A stretch of DNA of 64,000 bases from Mycolicibacterium canariasense. GTDB taxonomy: Bacteria; Actinomycetota; Actinomycetes; Mycobacteriales; Mycobacteriaceae. Where the stretch lies: assembly GCF_002101555.1 (NCBI RefSeq), contig NZ_LQOL01000074.1, forward strand, positions 35,589-99,588, in the 5' to 3' direction. The notes under the pieces are model-generated. The model was not told where the DNA came from, did no database searches, and saw only the letters and a program-made list of their open reading frames with translations. Below, piece by piece: positions 35,058 through 43,545 of the stretch (positions are counted from its first letter, which is position 1; the number at the start of each line of letters is the position of its first letter). Made by a program: the position numbers and the translations under genes.

Positions 35058-35390
35058 ATGAAGAGCACTATCACCAAGCGCATCGCCGCCACCACGGCCG
35101 CGATCGCTGCACCGCTCGGGAGCGCGTTGATCCTCGGCGCGTGGACGGCGCCGGCGGCCTCCGCTGCCGGTGAGTCCGCGGTGACCACCATCGGCCTGTT
35201 GGAGGCGCAGGGCTTCGACGTGAAGATCGACCGGGTGGGCTCAGCACCGCTGGATCAATGTGTGGTGACCGGCGTGCGAAATCCGCGCGAACGCACCGAG
35301 ATCGTCCGCGTCGGCGGACGCGACGACCGCGATTTCATCCCGGTCGTCGTCCGGCGCACCGTGTCGGTGTCGCTGGACTGCTCCCGCTGA
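35058..35390 (+). CDS. Small secreted two-cysteine protein, copy 4
   Basis: A 110-aa paralogue with a longer signal peptide (to APAASA), AAGGAG upstream of ATG 35058, and the family template VTTIGLLEAQGFDVKIDRVG, LDQCVVTGVRNPR, VSVSLDC. Two mature cysteines as in the other copies. It is followed by a 36-bp palindrome. Closest to copy 3. Confidence 0.84.
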   Translation: MKSTITKRIAATTAAIAAPLGSALILGAWTAPAASAAGESAVTTIGLLEAQGFDVKIDRVGSAPLDQCVVTGVRNPRERTEIVRVGGRDDRDFIPVVVRRTVSVSLDCSR

Positions 35391-35413
35391 GCCTCGGGCA
35401 CGGGCCCGAGACG

Positions 35414-35449
35414 CCACATGGGCGGCACCCGCGGGTGCCGCCCATGTGG
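35414..35449. terminator. Perfect 36-bp palindrome between convergent genes
   Basis: CCACATGGGCGGCACCCG (35414-35431) is followed directly by its exact reverse complement (35432-35449). It lies between the 3' ends of copy 4 of the secreted family (35390) and the convergent Asn/Gly-repeat gene (35465). Without a T-tract it would be an I-shaped bidirectional terminator as used in mycobacteria. Confidence 0.75.
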
Positions 35450-35464
35450 GATATCGGTTCTCGG

Positions 35465-35899
35465 TCAGCCTTTTCCGCTGAGGAACTTCCCGATGTTCTT
35501 CACCAGGTTGCCGCCGAACTGGCCGGCGTTCTTGGAAAGGTTGCCGCCGGTCTTACCGATATTGGTGGACAGGTTCGTGGTGAACTTCCCGCTGTTGACG
35601 AGCAGGTCGGTGCCGGTCTTACCCAGCTGCTGCTGCGCGTTGGACCCGACCGTTCCGGCGTTCACCAACAGATTGGTGCCGAACACGCCCAGGTTGTGCG
35701 ACAGATTGGACCCGAACTCCCCGATCGTCTGATTCGGGCTCACCTTGTTACCCGTGCTGTTGACGACATTCTGTTGTGAGTCGGCCGATGCCGTGCCCGC
35801 ACCAGCCACACTGCCGCCGATTGCGAGGGCCGCAGCCGTACCGGTCACCGCGATGACCCGCACCCACTTCCGGCTTTCCGACCCCACCTTGTTATTCAT
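35465..35899 (-). CDS. Exported Asn/Gly-repeat protein, copy A
   Basis: A 144-aa protein from ATG 35899. The signal peptide ends at ASA in GAGTASADSQQNV. The mature part consists of 11-residue-like repeats with N and G at fixed positions ('FGTNLLVNAGTVGSNAQQQLGKTGTDLLVN', 'GKTGGNLSKNAGQFGGNL' in pieces), recalling the MPTR-type Asn-Gly repeats of mycobacterial PPE proteins but without a PPE domain. It is related to the next gene on the same strand (shared ADSQQNV, LLVN, AQQQLG). Function unknown. Confidence 0.75.
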   Translation of the reverse strand: MNNKVGSESRKWVRVIAVTGTAAALAIGGSVAGAGTASADSQQNVVNSTGNKVSPNQTIGEFGSNLSHNLGVFGTNLLVNAGTVGSNAQQQLGKTGTDLLVNSGKFTTNLSTNIGKTGGNLSKNAGQFGGNLVKNIGKFLSGKG

Positions 35900-36338
35900 G
35901 ATTGCTCTCCCTCCAGCAAATCCCAACCGAGCCCGCTTAAGCTAGCACGTGGTCTGTGATGCAAACCACGATTAAGGTAGCCACGCAGCGGAAGATTGAA
36001 ACCTCGGGAGGGCCGGGAAAATTTGCTTTCCCGCGGCGCCGAAATTGGCAATCACTTGAGCGCCGCGCGTTTGACCAGGTGTTCCGCGCCAGGATACTCC
36101 TCGCGGAAACGCAGCAAGTTTTTACGCACCCGACAATTTCACCTCTACCAGCCGTTATGCGGTACCGACGGTACGGCAGCGTCATCCCCCGCCCTCAGCA
36201 CGCCCGCGTCACACGATCACGGCACACGCGTTAGCTGAATCCTGGCAAAGCAAGGCACGCCCCAGCGCCGGACCGGCGCGGTCCGCGGCCGGAGAAAAAT
36301 TTGGCGACACGACACGCCAGCAAAGCACCGAAAACGAC
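35900..36338. other. AT-richer intergenic region between the two repeat-protein genes
   Basis: About 440 bp with noticeably lower GC than the neighbours. It holds the promoter of copy A at its left end. Short frames here have no family or coding-bias support. No clear repeat or RNA is seen. Confidence 0.5.
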
Positions 36339-36373
36339 CTACCGGCCCGCTCGCGGTGCGAGCGGGCCGGTAG
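36339..36373 (-). terminator. Intrinsic terminator of repeat-protein copy B
   Basis: CTACCGGCCCGCTCGC (36339-36354) and GCGAGCGGGCCGGTAG (36358-36373) are perfectly complementary around a 3-base loop. On the minus strand GTCGTTTTC follows, so it ends transcription of the gene whose stop is at 36401. Confidence 0.85.
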
Positions 36374-36400
36374 GCGCCCATCCAAGAAGTTCGGCGCGGA

Positions 36401-36829
36401 TCAGCCGCCGAGGGCGGATCCGATCGCTTTGGTCGCGTTACTGGCCGCCGTCCCCAGCTGCTGCTGAGCGTTACTGGCCGCCGTGCCCAGCTGCTGCTGG
36501 GCGCTGCTGGCCGACGTGCCGCCGTTGATCAGCAGGTTGGTCCCGACGGTGCCGAGGTTGATCTGCCCGTTGGAGCCCGCGGTGCCGCCGTTGACGAGCA
36601 GGTTCGTCCCCACGGTCCCGCCGTTGACGAGCACATTGGTGCCGAACTGACCGAGCCGCTGCGACAGTGGGGTCGTCTTGTTGCCGACCTGGGTCAGCAC
36701 GTTTTGCTGAGAATCAGCAGTCGCGGTGCCCGCCGTAGCGGTGGCGATGCCCATCGCGACGGCGAGGCCGCCACCGGCAACCGCCACCGTCGCGACCATC
36801 TTGCGTCCCAAGCCCTGACGTCGTTCCAT
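36401..36829 (-). CDS. Exported Asn/Gly-repeat protein, copy B
   Basis: A 142-aa paralogue of copy A from ATG 36829 (GGAAGGGAG upstream). Signal peptide to ATATADSQQNV. The repeats are more regular: 'GQFGTNVLVNGG', 'GTVGTNLLVNGG', 'GTAGSNGQINLG', 'GTVGTNLLINGG', then two 'SAQQQLGTAASNAQQQLG' units. A length of ~11 residues per repeat suggests a beta-solenoid-like or PPE-MPTR-like surface protein. Function unknown. Confidence 0.76.
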   Translation of the reverse strand: MERRQGLGRKMVATVAVAGGGLAVAMGIATATAGTATADSQQNVLTQVGNKTTPLSQRLGQFGTNVLVNGGTVGTNLLVNGGTAGSNGQINLGTVGTNLLINGGTSASSAQQQLGTAASNAQQQLGTAASNATKAIGSALGG

Positions 36830-37312
36830 GTTTCGTCTCCCTTCCAGCAAACTACTTTGTTGGCAATTGGAAGTTACCACAGCCGTTGGTGAACGATCCA
36901 GACCCGTGACCATCTTGCGATGAACCCGCATCGACGTGAGTCGCTACACGTTAGCCTGCGACATGTCGCCAGCTGGGCAGACGCGCCGAGTTTCACGATC
37001 AGACATGTCGCTCAAATGGATAATCAATGCAGCTCACATCGGTAGTTTCGGCCGGCCCACAACGTCCGGCGACTCCGCGGAGCATGGGCATCCAACATCA
37101 CGGATCAACGTTGCTCGCCGAACAGGCCCCCGGCGCCGACCCGGTCGACACCACCCGAGAGAGGTATATCGCCGAAGCGTTGCTGGTCGTTACACATAGC
37201 TAATTATTATCCACCAGCGAACACCTCAGCCGGGAGCGAACGGTACAACGGAGGCGCCTACCGCAGCCCACGCGGAGGCACCACGGGGCATGAATGCCCA
37301 CGGATCGGGGCT
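36830..37312. other. Intergenic region with a repeated GACATGTCGC element
   Basis: This 483-bp gap is the promoter region of copy B and the tail of the glycosidase gene. It contains the 12-bp palindrome GCGACATGTCGC (36958-36969) and a second GACATGTCGC at 37002-37011. These could be an operator pair. The rest shows no supported gene. Confidence 0.45.
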
Positions 37313-38851
37313 TCAGCGTTGCTGGGTGAGATGGACCTTGGTCCCGACGAACGGCGTCCACGTGATCGAGCCGCGTTCGAATGTCACCTTGGTGCTGGTG
37401 CCCGACCATCGCTCGTCGGAGGTCGCCAAGCCCAACTCGGGAACCCATGCCTTGACGAATTCCCTACTGCCCCAATGCGCCCCGGTGGCCGGCGAGTACC
37501 AGATCCGGATGGGGGTGCTGCCGGTGAAATCCTGGTAGCCGTTCGCGAATGCCGAGGTGGGCGTCACGCGGCGGGCCCGCGCCACGTCACCGACCGGCCC
37601 GGGTGACGCGACGAACTGACCGGGGGTCAGCTCCCACAACATGCCGGCCGTACGCAGTTGCGCCCAGACCTTGGAGGTCGCCGCGAAAACCGGGCTGAGC
37701 ACCTCGCCGAGCGTCGGATCCGTATTGGCCGCGAACCGCTGGTAGACGGCACCGGGCTGAGGCGGGGCCGCCACCACCTGAGCTGACTGCTTGGCCGTCC
37801 AGTTGGACCGGTACACCCCGAAGCGGTCATCGTCGAGCCAGCTCCAGCTGTTGAGATCGCGGGTGGTGTAGAGCATCAGCGGGCCGCCGTACGGCAGTTG
37901 CCGCCAGCTGCCGATCATGTCGGACATCAGCGCCGCCTGCGTCGCCTCGGACACCCGATTGGTGGGCGCACCGAATTCGGTGACCCAGATGGTCTTTGCG
38001 CCTTCGTTGTTGGCGAGCATGGTCTGCCGCAACCGCACCAGCTGATCGAGCGGGGAATCGCTTTGGTACATCCCGTCGGAGAACTTCATGTTGTAGCTGT
38101 AGGGGTGATACGACAGTGCGTCGAAATAGGGTGCGGCGCCGGCGGCGTACATCTTCGACAGGAACGTCACCGGATTGATCGTGAAGGCGCCCCATGTCTT
38201 TCCCGAACCGAGCACCCCGCCCAGCACCGTCACCGACGGATCCACCGCCTTGATCCTGGGGTACGCCGCTTTCAGAAGGTCGGTGTAGCCGGCCGGATCC
38301 GGAAAGGGCCGATATCCGGTGATGCCGTTGGGCTCGTTCCAGATCTCGTACGCCGCGATCTTTCCCTTGTACCGCTGGGCCACCTGCGCGGTGAACACCC
38401 CGTAGGCGTCGGGCGACGCCGGCCGGCCATGCGGCGGAAGGGCTCCGGCCGCCGCCGCCCACAGCGGGCTCGACGTGATGGCACAGATGATCGATATGTT
38501 CGCGGCTGCGGCGGCGGCCACCACGCGATCGGCGCGGGTCCAGTCGAAGGTCCCCTTCCTGGCCTCCACGCCGGCCCAGGGAATGCCGATGCGAACGGTG
38601 TGAATATTGTTGGCGACCCATCGCTGCACCGTTTGCGCAATCTGGTCGTCGTTGTAGAAAAAGACCTGCGAGTCCGCGAACCCCAATGTGGACGCCGAAA
38701 CGGCCAATGGGGCGACTCGGTCGGATGCGACCGGGCGGTGCCGTTGCGACGGAGGTACCAGCGCCAGCATCGCCACCGTCAAGACCGCAACGGAGATCGA
38801 TGCCGTGGCCCGAGAATATTTACGGGCAGGGTAGATGATTCTCCGACGCAC
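37313..38851 (-). CDS. Secreted clan GH-A glycoside hydrolase (cellulase/GH39-like)
   Basis: About 512 aa from GTG 38851; the frame is open to 38989, and the start is uncertain. A signal anchor (ATASISVAVLTVAMLALV) precedes a (beta/alpha)8 catalytic domain with acid/base Glu in YEIWNEPNG and nucleophile Glu in WVTEFGAP, plus 'RIGIPWAGVEARKGTFDW' and 'DALSYHPYS' (catalytic His/Tyr region). The ~130 C-terminal residues form a separate domain, possibly wall-binding ('VWAQLRTAGMLWELTPG', 'GYQDFTGSTPIRIW'). It should cleave a beta-glycoside outside the cell. Confidence 0.8.
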   Translation of the reverse strand: MRRRIIYPARKYSRATASISVAVLTVAMLALVPPSQRHRPVASDRVAPLAVSASTLGFADSQVFFYNDDQIAQTVQRWVANNIHTVRIGIPWAGVEARKGTFDWTRADRVVAAAAAANISIICAITSSPLWAAAAGALPPHGRPASPDAYGVFTAQVAQRYKGKIAAYEIWNEPNGITGYRPFPDPAGYTDLLKAAYPRIKAVDPSVTVLGGVLGSGKTWGAFTINPVTFLSKMYAAGAAPYFDALSYHPYSYNMKFSDGMYQSDSPLDQLVRLRQTMLANNEGAKTIWVTEFGAPTNRVSEATQAALMSDMIGSWRQLPYGGPLMLYTTRDLNSWSWLDDDRFGVYRSNWTAKQSAQVVAAPPQPGAVYQRFAANTDPTLGEVLSPVFAATSKVWAQLRTAGMLWELTPGQFVASPGPVGDVARARRVTPTSAFANGYQDFTGSTPIRIWYSPATGAHWGSREFVKAWVPELGLATSDERWSGTSTKVTFERGSITWTPFVGTKVHLTQQR

Positions 38852-39202
38852 GCATACCCAATCTCTCTGACCCCCTGCCGGCCCAAACGACATTCTCACG
38901 TACAGACCATTGCCAGCCCGCAACCCTATTCGGCGTGTCGAATAATCAGCGGTTACTGCGGAATGCGCAGCAATTGACGCTGCGGGCAAAGTTTGATTCG
39001 GCGCACGCTCGCGCCACGGCAGAACAGCCGCAGTGATGTGTCATTTGCGCATATTCGAGCACCGGTGGCTAACTGGTCCGGGCCAACGCGAACCTCCCGT
39101 AAGAAAGGACGCACCGAAGTTAGTCGAAGCGACCGGTTCTTTCATCGGAATCCCCGCTAATTGCCCACCGCGTCCATTGACGCCCGGTGCGAGAATCGCA
39201 CC
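38852..39202. other. Intergenic region between divergent glycosidase and DUF427 genes
   Basis: A 351-bp region of lower GC that must hold both promoters. Several upstream in-frame codons extend both neighbouring frames into it but lack ribosome-binding sites. No repeat, RNA or small gene is supported. Confidence 0.5.
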
Positions 39203-39970
39203 ATGGCTGCCGACTCGACCGACTACCCGCGCAACGCCGCCGACCGTGGCCGCGTCGAACCGGTCCCGCGCCGGGTCCGCGGCTACTGCAACGGTGCACT
39301 CGTCTTCGACACCACCGCGGCCCGATACGTCTGGGAATTGCCCTACTACCCGCAGTACTACGTCCCGCTGGCCGACGTCCGCACCGACCATCTGGTGGAC
39401 GAGGACCATTCGCAACGCAGCCAGTTCGGGCCGTTCCGGCTGCACTCCGTGGTGGCCGGCGATACCACCGTCGCGGCGGCGGCACGCGTCTTCGACGCCG
39501 ACGCTCTGCTACCCGGATACGTGCGCTTCGAGTGGACCAGCCTGCAATGGTTCGAAGAGGACGAGCACATCGTCGGGCACCCGCGCAATCCGTACAGCCG
39601 GGTCGATGCCCTGCGCTCGCACCGCCACATCGTCGTCGCGTTGGACGGCGCCGTGCTCGCCGAATCGAACAGCCCGGTGCTGTTGTTCGAAACGGGCCTG
39701 CCGACAAGGTATTACGTCGACCGCACCGATGTGCGTTTCGAGCATCTGGTGCCCAGCGAGACCCAGACGCTGTGCCCGTACAAGGGCACCACGACCGGTT
39801 ACTGGTCGGTGCGCACCGCCGACGCGGTCCACCCGGACCTGGCCTGGGTATACGACTACCCGCTGCCGGCGGTGGCGGCCATCGCCGGTCTGGTCGCGTT
39901 CTACAACGAGAAGGTCGATATCACCGTCGACGGGGTGCGGTTACCGCGGCCGGCAACGCATTTCAGCTGA
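39203..39970 (+). CDS. Double DUF427-domain protein
   Basis: A 255-aa protein from ATG 39203 made of two DUF427 domains (about 30-120 and 135-245). Each has the SSS-fold signature: 'VVALDGAVLAESNSPVLLFETGLPTRYYVDRTDV' in the second and the degenerate 'RGYCNGALVFDTTAARYVWELPYYPQYYVPLADV' in the first, and the second keeps 'LCPYKGTTTGYWSV'. DUF427 proteins are common in mycobacteria; function is unknown. An upstream start at 39161 lacks support. Confidence 0.82.
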   Translation: MAADSTDYPRNAADRGRVEPVPRRVRGYCNGALVFDTTAARYVWELPYYPQYYVPLADVRTDHLVDEDHSQRSQFGPFRLHSVVAGDTTVAAAARVFDADALLPGYVRFEWTSLQWFEEDEHIVGHPRNPYSRVDALRSHRHIVVALDGAVLAESNSPVLLFETGLPTRYYVDRTDVRFEHLVPSETQTLCPYKGTTTGYWSVRTADAVHPDLAWVYDYPLPAVAAIAGLVAFYNEKVDITVDGVRLPRPATHFS

Positions 39971-39977
39971 CCGGCGA

Positions 39978-40280
39978 TCAGGAGATGCCGTTGATGCCCG
40001 GGTGTTGACCCCCCGGCACGGTCGGTGCGGGCGGGGCCAGCACCGACGGCGTGAACAGGTTGCCGCCGGTCGGGTTGACCGACTTCTCGGTGGGCGCCAC
40101 CGTCTCCGACGGGCTCGCCGGCGCACTCGTGGTGGTAGTGGTCGTGGTGGTGGTCGTCGTGCTGGTGCTGGGGCTTTCCTTGCCGCTGCTACCGCACGCC
40201 GCGGTCAGACCACCGATGGCGACGATGGCCAGCGCACCCGCGGCGGCACCGGCCCGGCGCCGGAGAATCTGTGAATCCAC
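39978..40280 (-). CDS. Thr-rich small lipoprotein, copy 1 (GINGI type)
   Basis: A 100-aa lipoprotein from GTG 40280. Lipobox GLTAAC, then a run of eleven Thr within a Ser/Thr segment (likely glycosylated or extended), and a conserved C-terminal module 'KSVNPTGGNLFTPSVLAPPAPT' ending VPGGQHPGINGIS. The C-terminal module recurs at 40308, 46587 and 46913. The next copy lies 27 bp upstream on the same strand. Function unknown. Confidence 0.82.
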   Translation of the reverse strand: MDSQILRRRAGAAAGALAIVAIGGLTAACGSSGKESPSTSTTTTTTTTTTTSAPASPSETVAPTEKSVNPTGGNLFTPSVLAPPAPTVPGGQHPGINGIS

Positions 40281-40307
40281 GCTGCTGTCCCTTTCTGCGC
40301 TGATTGG

Positions 40308-40598
40308 CTACGAACCGTGCCGATGCACGCCCGGCGGTTCGGTCGGCGCGGGCGGTGCCAGCACGCTCGGCGTGAACAGGTTGCCGCCATTCGGGTCGAT
40401 CGATTTCTCGGTCGGCGCGACCGTCGCCGACGAGGTCGCCGGCGTGGTGGTGGACGTGGTGGTCGTGGTCGTCGTCGTGGTGCTCGAGGGCGCCTCCTTG
40501 CCGTTCGATCCACATGCCGCGGTCAGGCCGCCCAACGCGATCAGCGCCGCGCATCCGGCCGTCAGACCGATACGCCGAACAACTACCCGTGAAGCCAT
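40308..40598 (-). CDS. Thr-rich small lipoprotein, copy 2 (VHRHGS type)
   Basis: A 96-aa lipoprotein from ATG 40598. Lipobox GLTAAC, a poly-Thr tract, 'KSIDPNGGNLFTPSVLAPPAPT' and the ending EPPGVHRHGS. It pairs with copy 1 in the same way that copy 4 pairs with copy 3, which suggests a duplicated two-gene unit. Function unknown. Confidence 0.82.
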   Translation of the reverse strand: MASRVVVRRIGLTAGCAALIALGGLTAACGSNGKEAPSSTTTTTTTTTSTTTPATSSATVAPTEKSIDPNGGNLFTPSVLAPPAPTEPPGVHRHGS

Positions 40599-40743
40599 CA
40601 CATCTGTCCTATCCGAGGGGTCGCACACCCGGTGCGACAACGAGCCGCCTACCATCGTGACATACACCAGCCGACTGCGTTCGGCCGCCACCTTTACCGA
40701 AAGTCTCCTGTGGGACAACTGAATACGTGCTTCGTATCGCCCG

Positions 40744-42051
40744 TCAGGAAGCTGGGCGAGATTGCAGGCCGACTCGTTCGATGGCGTCGGCACCGACCCG
40801 CAGACCGTCGCGCGCCCTGATCGCCGCGCCGATGCCGTCCAACCGGGCACGCAGGTCGGCGTCGGCCAGCAGTCGCTCGACCGCTGCGGTGAGGTCCTGG
40901 TCGGCGAAACCGTAGGTGTCCAACCGGATCCCGAAGCCGAGTTCGTCGATCCGCTGCGCGTTCTCGTACTGATCCCAGAACAGTGGCAGCACGACGAGCG
41001 GTTTGCCGAAGTGCAGTGTCTCGGTGACGGTGTTGTTGCCGCCATGGGAGATCACCAGGTCGACCTGCGGGATGATCTTGGTCTGCGGCAGCATCTGTGC
41101 ACCGACCATGTTGTCCGCCAGCATGATTCGCTCTGCCTGCGGCCCCATGCTGACGATGTAGCGGTGCCGGGTGGTGCCCAGCACGTCGACCAGGCGCTGC
41201 ATCAGCTCCACATCGGCCCCGCCGAGCGAGCCCAGCGAGAGGTAGATCAGCGCACTATCGTCGGGCCGGTCGGCGACCGCGGCGGGCAGCACATATTCCT
41301 GGTCGGTTTCGCGCACGCTGGAGTCCATCCGGACCCAGGTGCTGTCCAACGGCCGGGCCTGCAGGTAGTCAGCCTCGGCCGGGTAGACGTACAAGTTGGC
41401 GGCGTTGTCGCGCGGCATGAACTCCAGGTCTGGCAGGGGGGCCGCGCCGTGGGCCTGCACCCACGCGTTGAACTCCGACCACATGGCGCGGTGGGTGCGA
41501 TCGTATTCGGCGCGGTACGCGTCCCAAAGGGAGCGGTCCGCGCTGGGCAGACCGGAAAATGGCGGGGGGACATCGGGTCCCGAGATCTCCAGCGGGCTGC
41601 AGGACACGATCCGGACGAACGGGACACCCGCCGAGGCCAGCGCCGGGAAGAGCACGACGTTGTCCTCGACGATGACGTCCGGACGATGAGTGGCGATGAT
41701 CTGGCGCAGGCGCGGCTCGCAGTACTTGGCGCCGTCGATCAGCGCCTGATAGGTCGGCTGGATGAACGTCTGCAGCTGCTCGACCGTCGGTTTGCGGAAT
41801 TCGGGGGCGGTCTCGGCGATGAAGTCGGTCCAGAACTTTCCCGGATCGTCGTCCTCGGCGCCGGCCGCCGGTTCGGCGAGATCCACGAGTTCTTCGACGA
41901 AGCCGAACGGGGCGAGCTTTCCCGCCCATGAGCTTTCGGCGGCGAACACGATCCGGTGGCCCCGGTCGCGCAGCACGGCGGCCAGGCCGATGCACTGGTT
42001 CGTCGGTCCGTAGGCCGACTCCGGCCAGAACATGATGGTCAATGCGGTCAT
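40744..42051 (-). CDS. UDP-glycosyltransferase of the macrolide GT (GT1) type
   Basis: A 435-aa GT-B glycosyltransferase. N-terminal acceptor domain begins 'MFWPESAYGPTNQCIGLAAVLRDRGHRIVFAAE'-like segments. The C-terminal donor domain has 'LIYLSLGSLGGADVELMQRL' and a PSPG-like motif 'ISHGGNNTVTETLHFGKPLVVLPLFWDQYENA' in parts (His-Gly-Gly, then the DQ pair that binds the sugar). It adds a sugar to a small hydrophobic acceptor. It follows a TetR gene by 10 bp and is probably controlled by it. Confidence 0.86.
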   Translation of the reverse strand: MTALTIMFWPESAYGPTNQCIGLAAVLRDRGHRIVFAAESSWAGKLAPFGFVEELVDLAEPAAGAEDDDPGKFWTDFIAETAPEFRKPTVEQLQTFIQPTYQALIDGAKYCEPRLRQIIATHRPDVIVEDNVVLFPALASAGVPFVRIVSCSPLEISGPDVPPPFSGLPSADRSLWDAYRAEYDRTHRAMWSEFNAWVQAHGAAPLPDLEFMPRDNAANLYVYPAEADYLQARPLDSTWVRMDSSVRETDQEYVLPAAVADRPDDSALIYLSLGSLGGADVELMQRLVDVLGTTRHRYIVSMGPQAERIMLADNMVGAQMLPQTKIIPQVDLVISHGGNNTVTETLHFGKPLVVLPLFWDQYENAQRIDELGFGIRLDTYGFADQDLTAAVERLLADADLRARLDGIGAAIRARDGLRVGADAIERVGLQSRPAS

Positions 42052-42061
42052 GGGCAGCCCT

Positions 42062-42706
42062 TCACGCTCGGCCGGGTCGGGGAAGCGGGTGGCCGGTCGC
42101 CACCCGCGCGTAATCGAGGATCAGTTCGGTCGCGGTTTCGGCGTCCAGGCTCGGGTGCCGTGCCACCATGCGGTACCCGTAGGCGTCCTCCAGCGCGACG
42201 ATATTGCGCGCGATGGTCAGCGACGCCGAGGTGAGCGAGAAGATACCTTGTGCGGCACCGGTTTCCAGAATCACCTGGTACATCGCCACCTGCCGGTCGT
42301 ACAGCGACGTGAGCATCACGGCGTAGGCGGGAAAGCGGGCGGCGGCACCGCCGAGGGCACACATCAGTTTGACTGCGGGATCGTCGGAGTCGACGGGCAG
42401 CCCGGACTCGATCGTGATGACGAGTTTGCGGTCGGGCTCGGTGACACCTTCGATGGCGCGCAGCCGAGCATCGTAGAAGCGTTCCACGCCGGCCTGGTTG
42501 GCCTCGATCAGCAGGGTCTGGATGTCCGGGAAGTGGTACAGCACCGCCCCGGAGGTCAGCCCGACCTCGGCGGCCACTTGTTTGAGTTGCACGTCGACGC
42601 CGTGCTTCATCACCGCGGTCTGCGCGGCGCGCAGCAGCTTGTCACGACGTTCGGCGCGGCTGACGGACACCCGCCCCATGCTGTCAGGATCGGAGCCGCC
42701 GCGCAT
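42062..42706 (-). CDS. TetR-family transcriptional regulator
   Basis: A 214-aa protein with an N-terminal TetR helix-turn-helix ('RRDKLLRAAQTAVMKHGVDVQLKQVAAEVGLTSGAVLYHFPDIQTLL' over three helices) and a BetI-like ligand domain. A second possible start is the Met at codon 10. It is the gene immediately upstream of the glycosyltransferase, which is its likely target along with its own promoter. Confidence 0.87.
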   Translation of the reverse strand: MRGGSDPDSMGRVSVSRAERRDKLLRAAQTAVMKHGVDVQLKQVAAEVGLTSGAVLYHFPDIQTLLIEANQAGVERFYDARLRAIEGVTEPDRKLVITIESGLPVDSDDPAVKLMCALGGAAARFPAYAVMLTSLYDRQVAMYQVILETGAAQGIFSLTSASLTIARNIVALEDAYGYRMVARHPSLDAETATELILDYARVATGHPLPRPGRA

Positions 42707-42775
42707 CCATTTCCTGAATGTCGATGCAGTTTTTATCCGGTTTTTACATTTGCGCTGGCATTTTAGGTGTCAGAT

Positions 42776-43522
42776 CTACTGAAGAGACTCCCAGAATCGG
42801 GCCAGGGCGGCGGCGCCGCGCTCTGGATCCTGCACCATCCACCAGTGCCCCAGTCCGTCGAGCAGCTCGGTCCGGGCACCCGCCCGGTCGGCCGCCCGGC
42901 GACGGATTTCCTCCGAGCCGGTGTAGTGGTCCTCGGTGGCGAGCAGGCACAGTCCCGGCCGGGCGGCCGCGTTGCCCAACTGCCGGCCGGCTTCGGCCAG
43001 CACCGGCGCCGGGACGGAGCGGTACAGCGCGAGGATGGCCCGGCCCATGTCCGGGCCGAGCCCGACGGCGATCTCGGCGGCCACCGGCGCGGTGATGCCG
43101 AGTGCGGTCAGCCGCTCGGCGCGCTCCGGCACGGTCCCGCCGACCAGCGCGTCGACGAACTGTTCACCGGCACCGGGGGTCTGCCAGATCTGGGCCGCCT
43201 CGTGCCAGACGTACTCGGGGTCGAACACCCCGATGATGTCGGTGGCCCAGCTGCGCACCAATTCGGGCCGGTGCATCATCGCGTTCACCACGTGGTTGCC
43301 GCCCCAGTCATGGCCTACCAGATCGATCGGGCCGTCGATGCGGGCCAGTTCGCCTTCCAGCCAGTCGCGGTAGTCCAGGTAGGTGGCGGCCCAGCCGTCG
43401 GGCAGTGGTGCGCCGAATCCCGGCGGGGACAGCCGGATCACGTCATCGCGGCCCAGCGCCTCGACCAGCGGGCCCCACAGCGCGTCGGTCTCCGGATTGC
43501 CGTGTACCAGAACCACCGTCAT
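42776..43522 (-). CDS. Alpha/beta-hydrolase, epoxide hydrolase/dehalogenase-like
   Basis: A 248-aa protein. HGNPETD is the oxyanion HGxP motif. The nucleophile elbow is VGHDWGG with Asp, as in epoxide hydrolases and haloalkane dehalogenases, not Ser. The likely His lies in 'GLGHWWMVQDPE'. The reaction may be ring opening of an epoxide or ester hydrolysis. The start is ATG 43522; the frame upstream to 43570 lacks support. It is 23 bp downstream of the membrane protein gene. Confidence 0.82.
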   Translation of the reverse strand: MTVVLVHGNPETDALWGPLVEALGRDDVIRLSPPGFGAPLPDGWAATYLDYRDWLEGELARIDGPIDLVGHDWGGNHVVNAMMHRPELVRSWATDIIGVFDPEYVWHEAAQIWQTPGAGEQFVDALVGGTVPERAERLTALGITAPVAAEIAVGLGPDMGRAILALYRSVPAPVLAEAGRQLGNAAARPGLCLLATEDHYTGSEEIRRRAADRAGARTELLDGLGHWWMVQDPERGAAALARFWESLQ

Positions 43523-43545
43523 GAGCCCATCTTGGCACCGCGGTG

